From: Phycisphaerae bacterium
GTDB taxonomy: Bacteria; Planctomycetota; Phycisphaerae; Phycisphaerales; SM1A02
Length of the DNA: 64,000 nucleotides
Assembly (NCBI GenBank): GCA_016795035.1
Contig: JAEUIT010000090.1
Location: 1 to 64,000 of the forward strand
Direction: 5' to 3'
In this document: positions 42,118-51,007 of the stretch, one piece after another
How positions within the stretch are numbered: the stretch's first letter is position 1
How the letters are laid out: every line of letters begins with the position of its first letter
The notes under the pieces: generated by a model
Seen by the model: the letters and a program-made list of their open reading frames with translations, nothing else
Told to the model about the DNA's origin: nothing
The model's database searches: none
Program-made: the position numbers and the translations under genes

Positions 42118-44115
42118 ATGCAGCGGAGTTCGGCTCGGCTAGTGGCGTTCGTGACCGTGGGTCTCCTCCTTCCGTTGGCCGGTCTGTCCGTCGGCGGAGG
42201 CGTCGTCGGGTCCGCGGTGCGCGGCCAGGACGCCCCTCCTCCCGCGCCGCCCGCGACAACGCCGCCGCCGCCGGTCGAGCAGTCGCTCATGCCGCGGATC
42301 GACCAGGTCCTCGCGTCGCTGCCGCCCGAGGTTCGGCTCTACAACGAGCACGTCACGATTCTCTCGAGCCCGTGGATGGAAGGCCGCCTGCCCGGCACGA
42401 AGGGCATGGAGCGGGCCATGGACTACGTCGAGCACTGGTTCAAGAAGTCCGGGCTCGAGACGGTCAAGCAGAAGGACGGCTCGATGTCGTACCGCCAGCC
42501 GTTCTCCCTCGGCGGCAAGCGCGAGATGCGCGATCAGCGGCTGAGCGCCCGTGCGGGCGACGCCACGCTCGAGTTCGCGGTCGGCACGGACTTCGACCTC
42601 ACCGCGATCGGCGGCGCCGGCGACGTGACCGGACCGCTCGCGTTCGTCGGCTATTCGATCGAGAACGGACCGAAGGGCTACAACACGTTCGCCTCGAAGG
42701 AGATCGAAGGCAGCAACGAGGACCTCTTCGGCAAGGTCGCGATCATGTTGCGCTTCGAGCCCATGACCGAGGACGGCAAGAGCCGCCTCAATGACGGCGA
42801 CGGCTGGTCGCGCGCCGCGTCGTTCCAAGGGAAGTTCAACGCGCTGATGAAGCGCCGCCCGGCCGCGGTGATCGTCGTGAATACGCCTGGCAGCAACGAC
42901 GAGCGCGCGAAGTCGCTCCGTCTCGCGGGCCAAGGGCTCGTGCGCGACGTGCCGGTCTTCGTCATGTCCGCCGACGCCGCGGACAAGCTCCTCAAGGCGG
43001 CCGACGCGAAGGGCCGCTCGCTGATGGAATTCCGCACGCTCGCCGACACGCTCAAGGAAGGCGAGAGCGGCGTGATCGATCTCGCCGGCGCGCAGGTGAC
43101 GGTGGGCGGCCGCGTCGAGGAATCGCCGGTCATCGCGGAGAACATCGTCGGACTTCTTCCCGGTCGCGGCGCGCTGAAGGACGAGATCATCGTCATCGGC
43201 GGCCACCTCGACCACCTCGGCAACGGGGAGTTCGGCTCGCGCTCCGGCCCCGGACCGCTGCACCCGGGCGCGGACGACAACGCGTCGGGCTCCGCGGGCA
43301 TCATGATCCTCGCGGACCTTCTGACCGCGGAGTACCAGAAGGCGCCGGCCGACCAGCCGCTGCGCTCGATTCTCTTCATCGCCTTCACGGCCGAGGAGAG
43401 CGGACTCAACGGAAGCCGCCACTACGTGACGAATCCGCTCTTCCCCGCGGAGAAGCACGTCCTCATGTTCAACTACGACATGATCGGGCGCATGAAGGAC
43501 AACCGTCTCAGCGTTTCGGGCATCGGCAGCGGCAAGGGCATGGAGGAGTGGACGAAGCCGATCTTCGAGAACGCCGAGAAGACCTACGGCCTGAAGGTCG
43601 TCGCGAGTAACGGCGCCGGCGCCGGCGGCAGCGACCATGCGTCCTTCCTCGCCGGCGGCATTCCCGTCCTCTTCGGGATCATCGCCGACTTCCACGACGA
43701 CTATCACACGCCGCGCGACATCGGCGAACTCATCAACCGCGAGAGCGCGATGAAGGCCGTCTACCTCTTCCGCGACCTCGCGATCGACGCCGCGAAGCAG
43801 CCGAAGCGCTTCGAGTTCGGCAGCGGCGCCGGCCCGATGCGCCAGAACATGCGCGTGCGCCTCGGCATGCGCAGTCGCCCCCTCGGCGACGAGCCGGGCC
43901 TCGAGATCATCGAAGTCACGGCCGGCGGCAGCGCCGAGAAGGCGGGCCTCAAGGTCGGCGACCGCATGATCAAGTTCAACAAGATCGTGATGAACTCGCG
44001 CGAAGACCTGATCGAGCAGCTGCGCACGCTCGAGCCGGGCCAAGAGGTGCAGGCGGTCGTGATGCGCGACGGCAAGGAAGAGACGCTCTTCGTGAAGCTC
44101 ACCGCGCCGGAATGA
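42118..44115 (+). CDS. Secreted M28 family metallopeptidase with C-terminal PDZ
   Basis: 665 residues. A signal peptide and Pro-rich linker (to about residue 55), a PA (protease-associated) insertion (LAFVGYSIENGPKGYN...), then the di-zinc M28 core: GGHLDHLG, HPGADDNASG, FTAEESGLNGS, NYDMIGRM and DYHTPRD carry the expected His, bridging Asp, catalytic Glu, Asp and His. A PDZ domain (about 575-660; LEIIEVTAGGSAEKAGLKVGD) ends the protein. An exported aminopeptidase-like enzyme; the PDZ may bind peptide C-termini or regulate access. Confidence 0.94.
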   Translation: MQRSSARLVAFVTVGLLLPLAGLSVGGGVVGSAVRGQDAPPPAPPATTPPPPVEQSLMPRIDQVLASLPPEVRLYNEHVTILSSPWMEGRLPGTKGMERAMDYVEHWFKKSGLETVKQKDGSMSYRQPFSLGGKREMRDQRLSARAGDATLEFAVGTDFDLTAIGGAGDVTGPLAFVGYSIENGPKGYNTFASKEIEGSNEDLFGKVAIMLRFEPMTEDGKSRLNDGDGWSRAASFQGKFNALMKRRPAAVIVVNTPGSNDERAKSLRLAGQGLVRDVPVFVMSADAADKLLKAADAKGRSLMEFRTLADTLKEGESGVIDLAGAQVTVGGRVEESPVIAENIVGLLPGRGALKDEIIVIGGHLDHLGNGEFGSRSGPGPLHPGADDNASGSAGIMILADLLTAEYQKAPADQPLRSILFIAFTAEESGLNGSRHYVTNPLFPAEKHVLMFNYDMIGRMKDNRLSVSGIGSGKGMEEWTKPIFENAEKTYGLKVVASNGAGAGGSDHASFLAGGIPVLFGIIADFHDDYHTPRDIGELINRESAMKAVYLFRDLAIDAAKQPKRFEFGSGAGPMRQNMRVRLGMRSRPLGDEPGLEIIEVTAGGSAEKAGLKVGDRMIKFNKIVMNSREDLIEQLRTLEPGQEVQAVVMRDGKEETLFVKLTAPE

Positions 44116-44120
44116 GCGAA

Positions 44121-44220
44121 GGAGTCAGGATTAAGGAGTCAGGAGTCAGTGGAAAGGCCGCGCGCCGATCAGAGCGCGCAGTGCCTTTCCACTGACTCCT
44201 GAATCCTGACTCCTGACTCC
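44121..44220 (+). repeat. Long heptamer-arm hairpin between convergent genes
   Basis: Best example of the family: arms 44121-44158 and 44183-44220 are 38-nt near-perfect reverse complements (GGAGTCAGGATT.../...GAATCCTGACTCC) extending into GGAAAGGC/GCCTTTCC, with a CGCGC/GCGCG inner stem. Followed to 44263 by CCTTGAT-type units. Could act as a bidirectional terminator between the M28 and UVR-motif genes. Confidence 0.8.
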
Positions 44221-44263
44221 CTTCTTCGCCGCCCCCCTTCATCCTTGATCCTTCTTCCCGCCC

Positions 44264-45001
44264 CTACTCCATCAACCGCAGCTCGTCGCGCAGAATCGCG
44301 GCGAGCTCGAAGTTCTCCGCGGCGATAGCGGCACGCAGGCGCTCTTCGAGTTCGAGGCGCTGGCTCGACGGCAACTTCGGCACGAGCATCTCGCGAAGCG
44401 CCCGCAGCACCGCGACTTCGCCCGAGGTCTCGAACCGGTCGCTCATGCCGCGCGCCGCATAGGCGGTGCGCACTTCCTGGATGCCGCGATCGATCGCCGC
44501 GACTGCGGCACGGCTGTGGCCCGCGCGGATGAGATGCGCCGCCTCGGCCCGGGCTCGGAGCGCGAGGACCGACGAGCGCACGTGCTCGAGCGCCTCGCGA
44601 TCCGTCTCTTCGGCCGCATGGCGACGGCACACGTCGAGGACGGCGATGTTGCGCGAGGCATCGCGCACGACGTCCGCATAGCGCTCGAGCGCAAAGAACG
44701 CCATGTAGCGGTGGTAGTACTGGGCGGCCTCTGAGCGAAGCGCCGCACACTCGTCGGGGGAAAGGGTGAGCCCGGCCTCCCCGGCGACGCGGAGCCGCTC
44801 GGTGTGCCAGGCGAGCAGCGACTCGAAGCCTTCGGGACGCTGACCGTCGGGCCGGCCGTTCTCCTCCATCTGGAGGATCCCAAGCTGCACCCGCACCTGG
44901 ATCTTGACCTTGCCGTCGGCGCCAGCGATCTCGCGCACGCACAGATCGCCGGGTTCGAACGGCCAGTCGGCAAGAATGCGCGTCAGGTCCCAATCAGCCA
45001 T
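44264..45001 (-). CDS. UVR (UvrB/UvrC) motif protein
   Basis: 245 residues. The C-terminus SSQRLELEERLRAAIAAENFELAAILRDELR is a UvrB/UvrC interaction motif, as in UvrB, UvrC, McsA and ClpC. The rest is a conserved N-terminal beta region (GDLCVREIAGADGKVKIQVRVQLGILQMEENGRP) and a long helical part with YYHRYMAFFALERYADVVRDASRN and TPR-like helices. It lacks the zinc fingers of McsA. A planctomycete-type protein of unknown role; the motif implies a partner protein. TAGATT (complement of 45010-45015) lies 8 nt before the ATG. Confidence 0.82.
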   Translation of the reverse strand: MADWDLTRILADWPFEPGDLCVREIAGADGKVKIQVRVQLGILQMEENGRPDGQRPEGFESLLAWHTERLRVAGEAGLTLSPDECAALRSEAAQYYHRYMAFFALERYADVVRDASRNIAVLDVCRRHAAEETDREALEHVRSSVLALRARAEAAHLIRAGHSRAAVAAIDRGIQEVRTAYAARGMSDRFETSGEVAVLRALREMLVPKLPSSQRLELEERLRAAIAAENFELAAILRDELRLME

Positions 45002-45446
45002 CGCGTGAGAATCTATCGGTCGCTTCACCATTCGACTCGCTGCAACCGCCGGCGCGGGCCGACACCGGATCCCCCAGATGGCTGGCGCGGAAGGTCTGGG
45101 TCAACTCCCCCACGTCCTGCAACAGTGCCAATCGGGCGAGAACGCGAGGGTTCGCTGACCCGTTTTCGCCTTGTCCGCCGAACAGGTCACACCGACGCGG
45201 CCAACTCATCGAAACGTGCGAAGAGATTGGTGAAGCGGTCACGAGCAACAACCGACCGACATCTCTTAGCGAATGGGCTACGCCGCTCTTTCGCCTTTTC
45301 CACAGGGTTCCGCCCCGGGTTTCGGGGAGCACGGCCTGTGGCTCACTACGACTGGGTTGGACAGAGGGAAGGGGCAACGCTCCGCATGCGATCAGGACGA
45401 CGCATGGTGAGAGTTGCGAGGGTTTTGCGGGCTTCGAACGGAAGGG
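45002..45446. other. Gap upstream of sigma factor gene
   Basis: No gene I can support. It holds the short promoter of the divergent UVR-motif gene near 45010 and a lone TTTTCCACA (about 45296-45304) resembling a DnaA box, which on its own is not significant. Confidence 0.4.
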
Positions 45447-45476
45447 TTGCGAAAGGCTGCCGCCTCGCAATATGCT
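45447..45476 (+). promoter_or_regulatory. Sigma factor gene promoter
   Basis: TTGCGA (45447-45452), 18-nt spacer and TATGCT (45471-45476). It predicts a leader of about 185 nt before the ATG at 45668. The leader begins with a hairpin (ACAGC-TGCC-GCTGT near 45490) and has another (CCGCAC-TTGT-GTGCGG near 45588), so leader-based control is possible. Confidence 0.45.
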
Positions 45477-45667
45477 GACCCCTGCCAACACAGCTGCCGC
45501 TGTGGTTGACAGGGAGAAAGCGACGCCGGTTGTGTGGACACTCTCCACGCGCCGTCGTGTGCAATCGAACCGTCGGCATCCAGTCGCTTCCGCACTTGTG
45601 TGCGGAGCGAACGGCCTGACCAATCCCCCCTCGTCTTCAGTCCAGTCGGGAACGCGGGTGAAGTCTC

Positions 45668-46789
45668 ATGGCTCGATCGCCGCTTCAGTCTGACTTACAG
45701 CTCTACCTCAAGCAGATCAACGAGGTGCCCCTTCTCACACCAGATGAGGAGAAGCGCCTCGGTTGGGCGATCATCAACGACAACGACCTCGAAGCGAAAG
45801 AGACGATGATCAAGGCGAACCTCCGCCTCGTGATCTCGATCTCGAAGAACTACATCCACCGCGGCCTCCCGCTCGCGGACCTGATCGAGGAAGGCAACAT
45901 CGGACTCATCCGCGCGGTCGAGGGATTCGACCCGGCGCAGGGAGCCCGCTTCTCGACGTACGCGTCGTGGTGGATCAAGCAGGCCATCAAGCGCACGCTC
46001 ATCAATGCCGTCCAGCCGATTCACATTCCGGCCTACATGGTCGAGCTGATCGCCCGCTGGAAGGAAACGAGCCGTCGACTGGAGGAGGAGCTCGGCCGCC
46101 AGCCGTCGCTGCACGAGTTGGCGAAGTCGATGAAGCTTCCGGTCAAGAAGCTCCAGATCATCCGCCGCGCGGTGAAGGCGTTCCACGCCCCGTCGCATGC
46201 ACCCTCAGGGGAGAACGGCGAAGCGCTCGACTTCAACGACCTCTTCGAGGACACGCGGCACCGGAACCCCGAAGAGTCCGTCGAGCGGAAGGAAGAGTTC
46301 AAGCTCATCCTCAAGCTCCTCGACTCGATCGACGAGCGCGACGCCCGCGTCCTCCGACTCCGCTTCGGCCTCGAAGGCCAGGAGCCGCTCACGCTCAAGC
46401 AGATCGGCCACGAAGTCGGCCTCACCCGCGAGCGCGTGCGGCAGATCGAGGTCGAGGCGCTGCGCCGGCTGCAACAGCAACTCCAGGACGACAAGCCGAC
46501 GCGCTTCCTCCGCTCCGGCGGTCTCGGCGCGAGCGGCGTGGCCCGGAACGGACTTACGCCAGGCATGAACGGCACGGGCATTCCGTCGCCGAACGGGCAG
46601 TCGCCGAATGGGCGAGCGCCGCGTCTCGACGACGACGAGAGCCCCTGCCCGAGTTCGTTGCGAAGCGCCGGCGCTCGGTCGACCGGTCAGCGGCGCTCGA
46701 CCCCCAATAGGGACATCGGGCGGGACATCGGGCGGGACATGGGGCGCGAGATAGGCCGCGACGGCGACGCGGAACGCGCCGCCGGCTGA
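45668..46789 (+). CDS. RNA polymerase sigma-70 family factor (RpoD/SigA-like)
   Basis: 373 residues. Region 1.2 (SDLQLYLKQINEVPLLTPDEEK), region 2 (LRLVISISKNYIHRGLPLADLIEEGNIGL and FSTYASWWIKQAIKRTL), region 3 (IHIPAYMVELIARW) and region 4 (RLRFGLEGQEPLTLKQIG, LTRERVRQIEVEALRRL) are all present; region 1.1 is absent. Group 1/2 primary-like factor. After region 4 comes an unusual low-complexity tail of about 95 residues ending in tandem DIGR/DMGR/EIGR units. A long structured leader precedes the start, unlike most neighbours. Confidence 0.93.
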   Translation: MARSPLQSDLQLYLKQINEVPLLTPDEEKRLGWAIINDNDLEAKETMIKANLRLVISISKNYIHRGLPLADLIEEGNIGLIRAVEGFDPAQGARFSTYASWWIKQAIKRTLINAVQPIHIPAYMVELIARWKETSRRLEEELGRQPSLHELAKSMKLPVKKLQIIRRAVKAFHAPSHAPSGENGEALDFNDLFEDTRHRNPEESVERKEEFKLILKLLDSIDERDARVLRLRFGLEGQEPLTLKQIGHEVGLTRERVRQIEVEALRRLQQQLQDDKPTRFLRSGGLGASGVARNGLTPGMNGTGIPSPNGQSPNGRAPRLDDDESPCPSSLRSAGARSTGQRRSTPNRDIGRDIGRDMGREIGRDGDAERAAG

Positions 46790-46854
46790 CCTCGCACCAT
46801 CCCGACCGGCGCTTGACGTGTTCGCGCCTCGCCCGCCGACTCCCCGCCCAATCA

Positions 46855-48009
46855 TCAACGAAGGGCGCTATAGAACGGCAACTTCACGATCTCGGCCGCC
46901 GCCTTCGCGGAGCCGAGGTCGATCGCAAGGGGCGTCCCCAGTTCGCTCATCTCGACCGGCACGTAGGCCATCGCGATCGGGTAGTCGAGCGTGGGGCTCA
47001 GGCAGCCGCTCGTGACGACGCCGACCTCGCGGTCACCCGCGCTGCCGGACTTCCAGACCTTCATGCCCTGTCGCGGGCTGCGACGGCCTTCGACCTTGAG
47101 GCCGACGAGCGTGCGCTTCACGCCTTCCTTCGCGATCTTCTGGAGCGCGGCCTGCCCGATGAAGCCGCCGATGCGGTCGTCGTCGGCCCCCTTGTCGAGC
47201 TTGATCGCGAACGCGAGGCCGGCGCTGAGCGGATCGGTGTCTTCGTCGATTTCGTGGCCGTAGAGCGGCATGCCGGCCTCGAGGCGCAGCGAATCGCGAG
47301 CGCCAAGGCCGATCGGCTTCACGACGTCGCTGCCGTCCTTCTTCTCCTTGAGGAGGAGCGAGAGCGCGAGCTTCGCGGTCATCGAGCCGAGGATCACTTC
47401 GACGCCGTCTTCCCCGGTGTAGCCGGTGCGGCTCACGATCATCTTCACGATCATGAGGTTCTTCTCGGTGAAGCGATAGCGCTTGAGATTGGGGATCTCA
47501 CGCGACATCGACGAGACGACCTCCATCACCTTCGGCCCCTGGAACGCCGCCATCGCGGTCTTTTCCGTCTCGTCCTCGAGCTTGAAGACGAGGTCGCCCT
47601 TCTGTTCCGCGAAGTGCTGCATCAGCTTGTCGCGATTCGCCGCGTTGCAGACCATGAGGTACTCGTCCTCGTCGAAGCAGTAGACGAGCACGTCGTCGCG
47701 GCAGCCGCCGCGCTCGTTGCAGACGAGCGAGTAGCGGCACATGCCCTTCGTCATGCCGAAGATCTGTCGCGTGCACACGCGATCGAGGAATCGCCGCGCG
47801 TGCCGACCGCTGAAACGGAGACGCCCCATGTGCGAGACGTCGAAGAACCCGCCCGAGGCGCGGCAGAACTTGTGTTCCTCGATGATCGAGCCGTAGCGAA
47901 TCGGCATCGACCAGCCCGCGTACTCCACCATCTGCGCACCGTGGTCAAGGTGGAACTGATGGAACGGCGTCTTCTTGAGGGCGGTCGCGGGCGTCGTTGC
48001 GGTGGTCAT
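46855..48009 (-). CDS. gcvT: Aminomethyltransferase, glycine cleavage T protein
   Basis: 384 residues. N-terminal KKTPFHQFHLDHGAQMVEYAGWSMPIRY and FFDVSHMGRLRFSG are typical of GcvT; folate-binding and C-terminal features include SRTGYTGEDGVEVI, LGARDSLRLEAGMPLYGHEID and GVVTSGCLSPTLDYPIAMAYV. It transfers the methylene from the H-protein lipoyl arm to tetrahydrofolate. No gcvH or gcvP in the window. TACGCT (complement of 48017-48022) lies 7 nt before the ATG. Confidence 0.95.
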   Translation of the reverse strand: MTTATTPATALKKTPFHQFHLDHGAQMVEYAGWSMPIRYGSIIEEHKFCRASGGFFDVSHMGRLRFSGRHARRFLDRVCTRQIFGMTKGMCRYSLVCNERGGCRDDVLVYCFDEDEYLMVCNAANRDKLMQHFAEQKGDLVFKLEDETEKTAMAAFQGPKVMEVVSSMSREIPNLKRYRFTEKNLMIVKMIVSRTGYTGEDGVEVILGSMTAKLALSLLLKEKKDGSDVVKPIGLGARDSLRLEAGMPLYGHEIDEDTDPLSAGLAFAIKLDKGADDDRIGGFIGQAALQKIAKEGVKRTLVGLKVEGRRSPRQGMKVWKSGSAGDREVGVVTSGCLSPTLDYPIAMAYVPVEMSELGTPLAIDLGSAKAAAEIVKLPFYSALR

Positions 48010-48016
48010 GCGGCGG

Positions 48017-48022
48017 AGCGTA
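48017..48022 (-). promoter_or_regulatory. -10 box, leaderless promoter of gcvT
   Basis: TACGCT on the minus strand, 7 nt before the ATG at 48009. Confidence 0.55.
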
Positions 48023-48130
48023 ACAGCGGCGAACGCGCGGCGACTGCGCCGTCGTCCCCATAGTCGGTGCACACGTTGTGGCGCGACTTCCGCCGCGCGA
48101 CCTGCGAGCCCGAAGGACTCGCCGCGAAAC

Positions 48131-48159
48131 TTGTGAGCCCCTCTGGCTGCGGCTATCTT
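48131..48159 (+). promoter_or_regulatory. bamA operon promoter
   Basis: TTGTGA (48131-48136), exact 17-nt spacer, TATCTT (48154-48159). The start of transcription would be near 48166, giving a leader of about 16 nt before the bamA ATG. The -10 is identical to that of the 23S promoter. Confidence 0.6.
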
Positions 48160-48181
48160 CCGCCGCGACCTCGGCGACCTG

Positions 48182-50779
48182 ATGCCCACCGCCCACGCCC
48201 GCACTTCCTTGCACGCGCCGCGCCGACCACACTCGTGGTCGCTCGCGATGGCCGTCCTTGCGGCGGGCTGCGGACTTCTCGACGCCCCGCTCCTCGCGCA
48301 GAACGCGCGGCCGTCGGGCGGACAACAGCCGCGACCGGCAACAACGCCCGCGCCGCCGCCCGGCACGCCCAACGCGCCGATGGCGACGGCGCTCGACGAC
48401 GCCGACCTCGCCGATCGCCCGATCGCCGCGGTCACGATCAAGGGTCTCTCGCGCGTCACGCGCCAGACGATCGACAACAACATCCGCGTCTCGGCGGGCC
48501 AGCCCTTCAGCGTGGCCGTCGTCCGCGAGGACGTCTCGACGCTCTACCGCCTCGGCCAGTTCGCCACCGTGAACGCCGAGGCGATGCTTCGGCCCGACGG
48601 CACGATCGAAGTCGTCTACACCGTCGTCGAGCAGCCGATCATCCGCGAGATCGCGCCGGTCGGAAATCGCGTCGTCTCCGACGAGGAGTTGCGCAAAGTG
48701 ATCCGCCTCTTCGCCGGCGGCCCGCGCGACGACTTCCTCCTCGAGGCCTCGGTCTTCCGCATCAAGGAGCTCTACCGCGAGAAGGGCAACTACCTCGTCG
48801 AGGTCACCGTCGACGAGTCGCAGCTCGCCGACACGGGCATCCTGATCTTCCGCATCATCGAAGGTCCGCGCGTCCGCATCAAGGATGTCGAGTTCGTCGG
48901 CAACGCGAGCTTCGACGCCGACAAGCTCTACTCGCAGATCAAGACGCGCACCGCGATTCCGCTCTTTCGCAAGGGCCAACTCGACGAGGAACTCCTCTTC
49001 GACGACGTCGCCGCGCTCGACCGCTTCTACAAGGAGCGCGGCTTCGTCGACGTGCGCATCGATCGTCGCGTCACGCTGTCCACCGACAGCAAGGACGCGA
49101 AGGTCACCTTCTACATCGACGAAGGTCGGCGCTACCGGATCCGCAATCTCGTCACCGAGTTCACCGACGTCGAAGGCGAAGGCCGTCCTCCCTCGGTCCT
49201 GACCGCGGAGCAGGTGACCGCGCTCTCGGTGATCCGACCCGGCGACTGGTTCACCAAGCCGCTCCTCGAGAAGTCGACGAAGTCCATCAAGGACGCGTAC
49301 CTCCTGATGGGCTATCTCGACGCGAACGTCGAGTTCCGCGAAGTGCGCGTCGGCGACGCGCCGGAGGTCGACGTCATCTTCCAGGTGCGCGAAGGCCAGC
49401 GCTCGATCACCGGCCTCGTCCTGATCCAAGGCAACTTCCTCACGCAAGACAAGGTCATCCGCCGGCTCGTGCGCCTGCAGCCCGGTCGACCGACCGACGG
49501 CCGCGAGCTCGAGGCGAGCAAGATCCGCCTCGAGCGCACAGGCATCTTCGGCGGCGTGCGCGTCACGCCGCAGCGCGTCCGGCCCGGCGACGAGAACGCG
49601 ATCGGCGACGACATGGGCGAAGAGGCCGCGGCCGCCGCCGAGTCGGGCGACAGCGAGACTGCGGTTCGTCTCACGCAGTCGGTGCGCGACGTCATCGTCG
49701 AGGTGAAGGAGAAGAACACCGGCGCGATCAACTTCGGCGTCGGCGTCGGCACCGACTCGGGCCTCTTCGGCGAAGTGTCGCTCTCGCAGCGCAACTTCGA
49801 CATCGCCGATCCACCCCTCACGATCGACGAGTTCATCTCCGGCCGCGCCTTCCGCGGCGCCGGCCAATCGTTCAATCTCCGCATCGCGCCCGGCACCGAG
49901 GTGTCGAACTACTCGGTGAGCTTCGTCGAGCCGTCCTTCCTCGAGTCGGAGATCTCGCTTCGCCTCGGCGCGTCGTACTTCCAGCGCATCTACGACTTCT
50001 ACAGCGAGAATCGCGGCTCGGTGTCCGCGGGTCTCGCGCGGCGCCTCGGCGACCTGTGGACCGTGGGCGTGAACACGTCCTTCCAGCGCGTCGAACTCGA
50101 CAACTTCGATCCTTCGACGCCGATCGAAGTCTTCGAGAGCCGCGGCCCGTCCGACTTGGCGACGGTCTCCGGTTCGTTGACGCGCACCGACATCGACGCG
50201 CCGATCCGCCCGAGCCGCGGCACGCAGCTCGAGCTCACGCTCGGCCAGACCTTCGACTTCAACGGCAACTCGACGTGGACCTTCGCCCGCGTCGGCGCGA
50301 CCGCCGTCTTCACGGTCGACGAGGACTACCTCGGCCGCAAGAGCACCGTGAAGCTGAACACGGACCTTGGCTACATGTTCGGCGACACCCCGCCGACGTA
50401 CGACCGCTACTACCTCGGTGGCCGTTCGTTCCGCGGATTCGAGTTCCGCACCGTCAGCCCGAAGTCGCAGGGCTCGATCGGCGCGCCGACGACGCCCAAC
50501 GACCAGCCGATCGGCGGCGAGTGGCTCTTCTTCGCGGGCATCCAGTACGAGCTTCCGGTCGTCGGCGACTTCCTCGCGGTCGTCGCGTTCATCGACTCGG
50601 GCACCGTCACCGCCGACCCGGGATTCGACGACTACCGCGCCTCGATCGGCACCGGCGTTCGCCTCTACATCCCGCAGCTTGGCCCGGCGCCGCTCGCGTT
50701 CGACCTCGCGTACCCGTTCCTGACCGCCGAAGGCGATCAGACGCAGTACTTCTCGTTCGCGATCGAACTGCCGTTCTGA
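48182..50779 (+). CDS. bamA: Outer membrane protein assembly factor BamA
   Basis: 865 residues. A signal sequence (about 1-40) is followed by a Pro-rich linker and several POTRA domains (for example IAAVTIKGLSRVTRQTIDNNIRVSAGQPFS and VRIKDVEFVGNASFDADKLYSQI). The Omp85 beta-barrel follows from about residue 500. The barrel has the conserved GGRSFRGFEF (about 745, the VRGF/Y loop motif) and ends in a C-terminal aromatic (ELPF). It inserts beta-barrel proteins in the outer membrane. First gene of the envelope cluster. Confidence 0.95.
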   Translation: MPTAHARTSLHAPRRPHSWSLAMAVLAAGCGLLDAPLLAQNARPSGGQQPRPATTPAPPPGTPNAPMATALDDADLADRPIAAVTIKGLSRVTRQTIDNNIRVSAGQPFSVAVVREDVSTLYRLGQFATVNAEAMLRPDGTIEVVYTVVEQPIIREIAPVGNRVVSDEELRKVIRLFAGGPRDDFLLEASVFRIKELYREKGNYLVEVTVDESQLADTGILIFRIIEGPRVRIKDVEFVGNASFDADKLYSQIKTRTAIPLFRKGQLDEELLFDDVAALDRFYKERGFVDVRIDRRVTLSTDSKDAKVTFYIDEGRRYRIRNLVTEFTDVEGEGRPPSVLTAEQVTALSVIRPGDWFTKPLLEKSTKSIKDAYLLMGYLDANVEFREVRVGDAPEVDVIFQVREGQRSITGLVLIQGNFLTQDKVIRRLVRLQPGRPTDGRELEASKIRLERTGIFGGVRVTPQRVRPGDENAIGDDMGEEAAAAAESGDSETAVRLTQSVRDVIVEVKEKNTGAINFGVGVGTDSGLFGEVSLSQRNFDIADPPLTIDEFISGRAFRGAGQSFNLRIAPGTEVSNYSVSFVEPSFLESEISLRLGASYFQRIYDFYSENRGSVSAGLARRLGDLWTVGVNTSFQRVELDNFDPSTPIEVFESRGPSDLATVSGSLTRTDIDAPIRPSRGTQLELTLGQTFDFNGNSTWTFARVGATAVFTVDEDYLGRKSTVKLNTDLGYMFGDTPPTYDRYYLGGRSFRGFEFRTVSPKSQGSIGAPTTPNDQPIGGEWLFFAGIQYELPVVGDFLAVVAFIDSGTVTADPGFDDYRASIGTGVRLYIPQLGPAPLAFDLAYPFLTAEGDQTQYFSFAIELPF

Positions 50780-50846
50780 AAACGCGATTCGGCCATAGGC
50801 CATCCCCGCACACCGGAAACGCGGTGTCCCGGGGGCGCCCGCTCGC

Positions 50847-50875
50847 CTGAGAAGACGGCCCGAACTTCGTACACT
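50847..50875 (+). promoter_or_regulatory. Promoter between bamA and first ompH
   Basis: CTGAGA (50847-50852), 17-nt spacer and TACACT (50870-50875). It predicts a 125-nt leader before the OmpH-like start at 51008, so the ompH-lpx part may be expressed separately from bamA. Confidence 0.45.
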
Positions 50876-51007
50876 CCGCCCGTTGGATCGGCGGTCTTAC
50901 GCCAGTCGCGACCCGCGCGGGTTACGACCGGGGGCGATCGGTTAGGGCCCCTCTGACGGGTCCGCACCCCCCGCTTCGTTGACGCTCCTCGACTCAAAGG
51001 AAGGCTC

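Noticed and set aside
45296..45304. TTTTCCACA, a possible DnaA box
   Set aside because: Single near-match without a cluster, AT-rich element or dnaA/dnaN nearby; not an origin.
47945..50803. A 950-codon minus-strand frame opposite bamA
   Set aside because: It is an Arg/Asp/Val-rich mirror of the bamA codons, with no domains. The plus-strand BamA is unambiguous.
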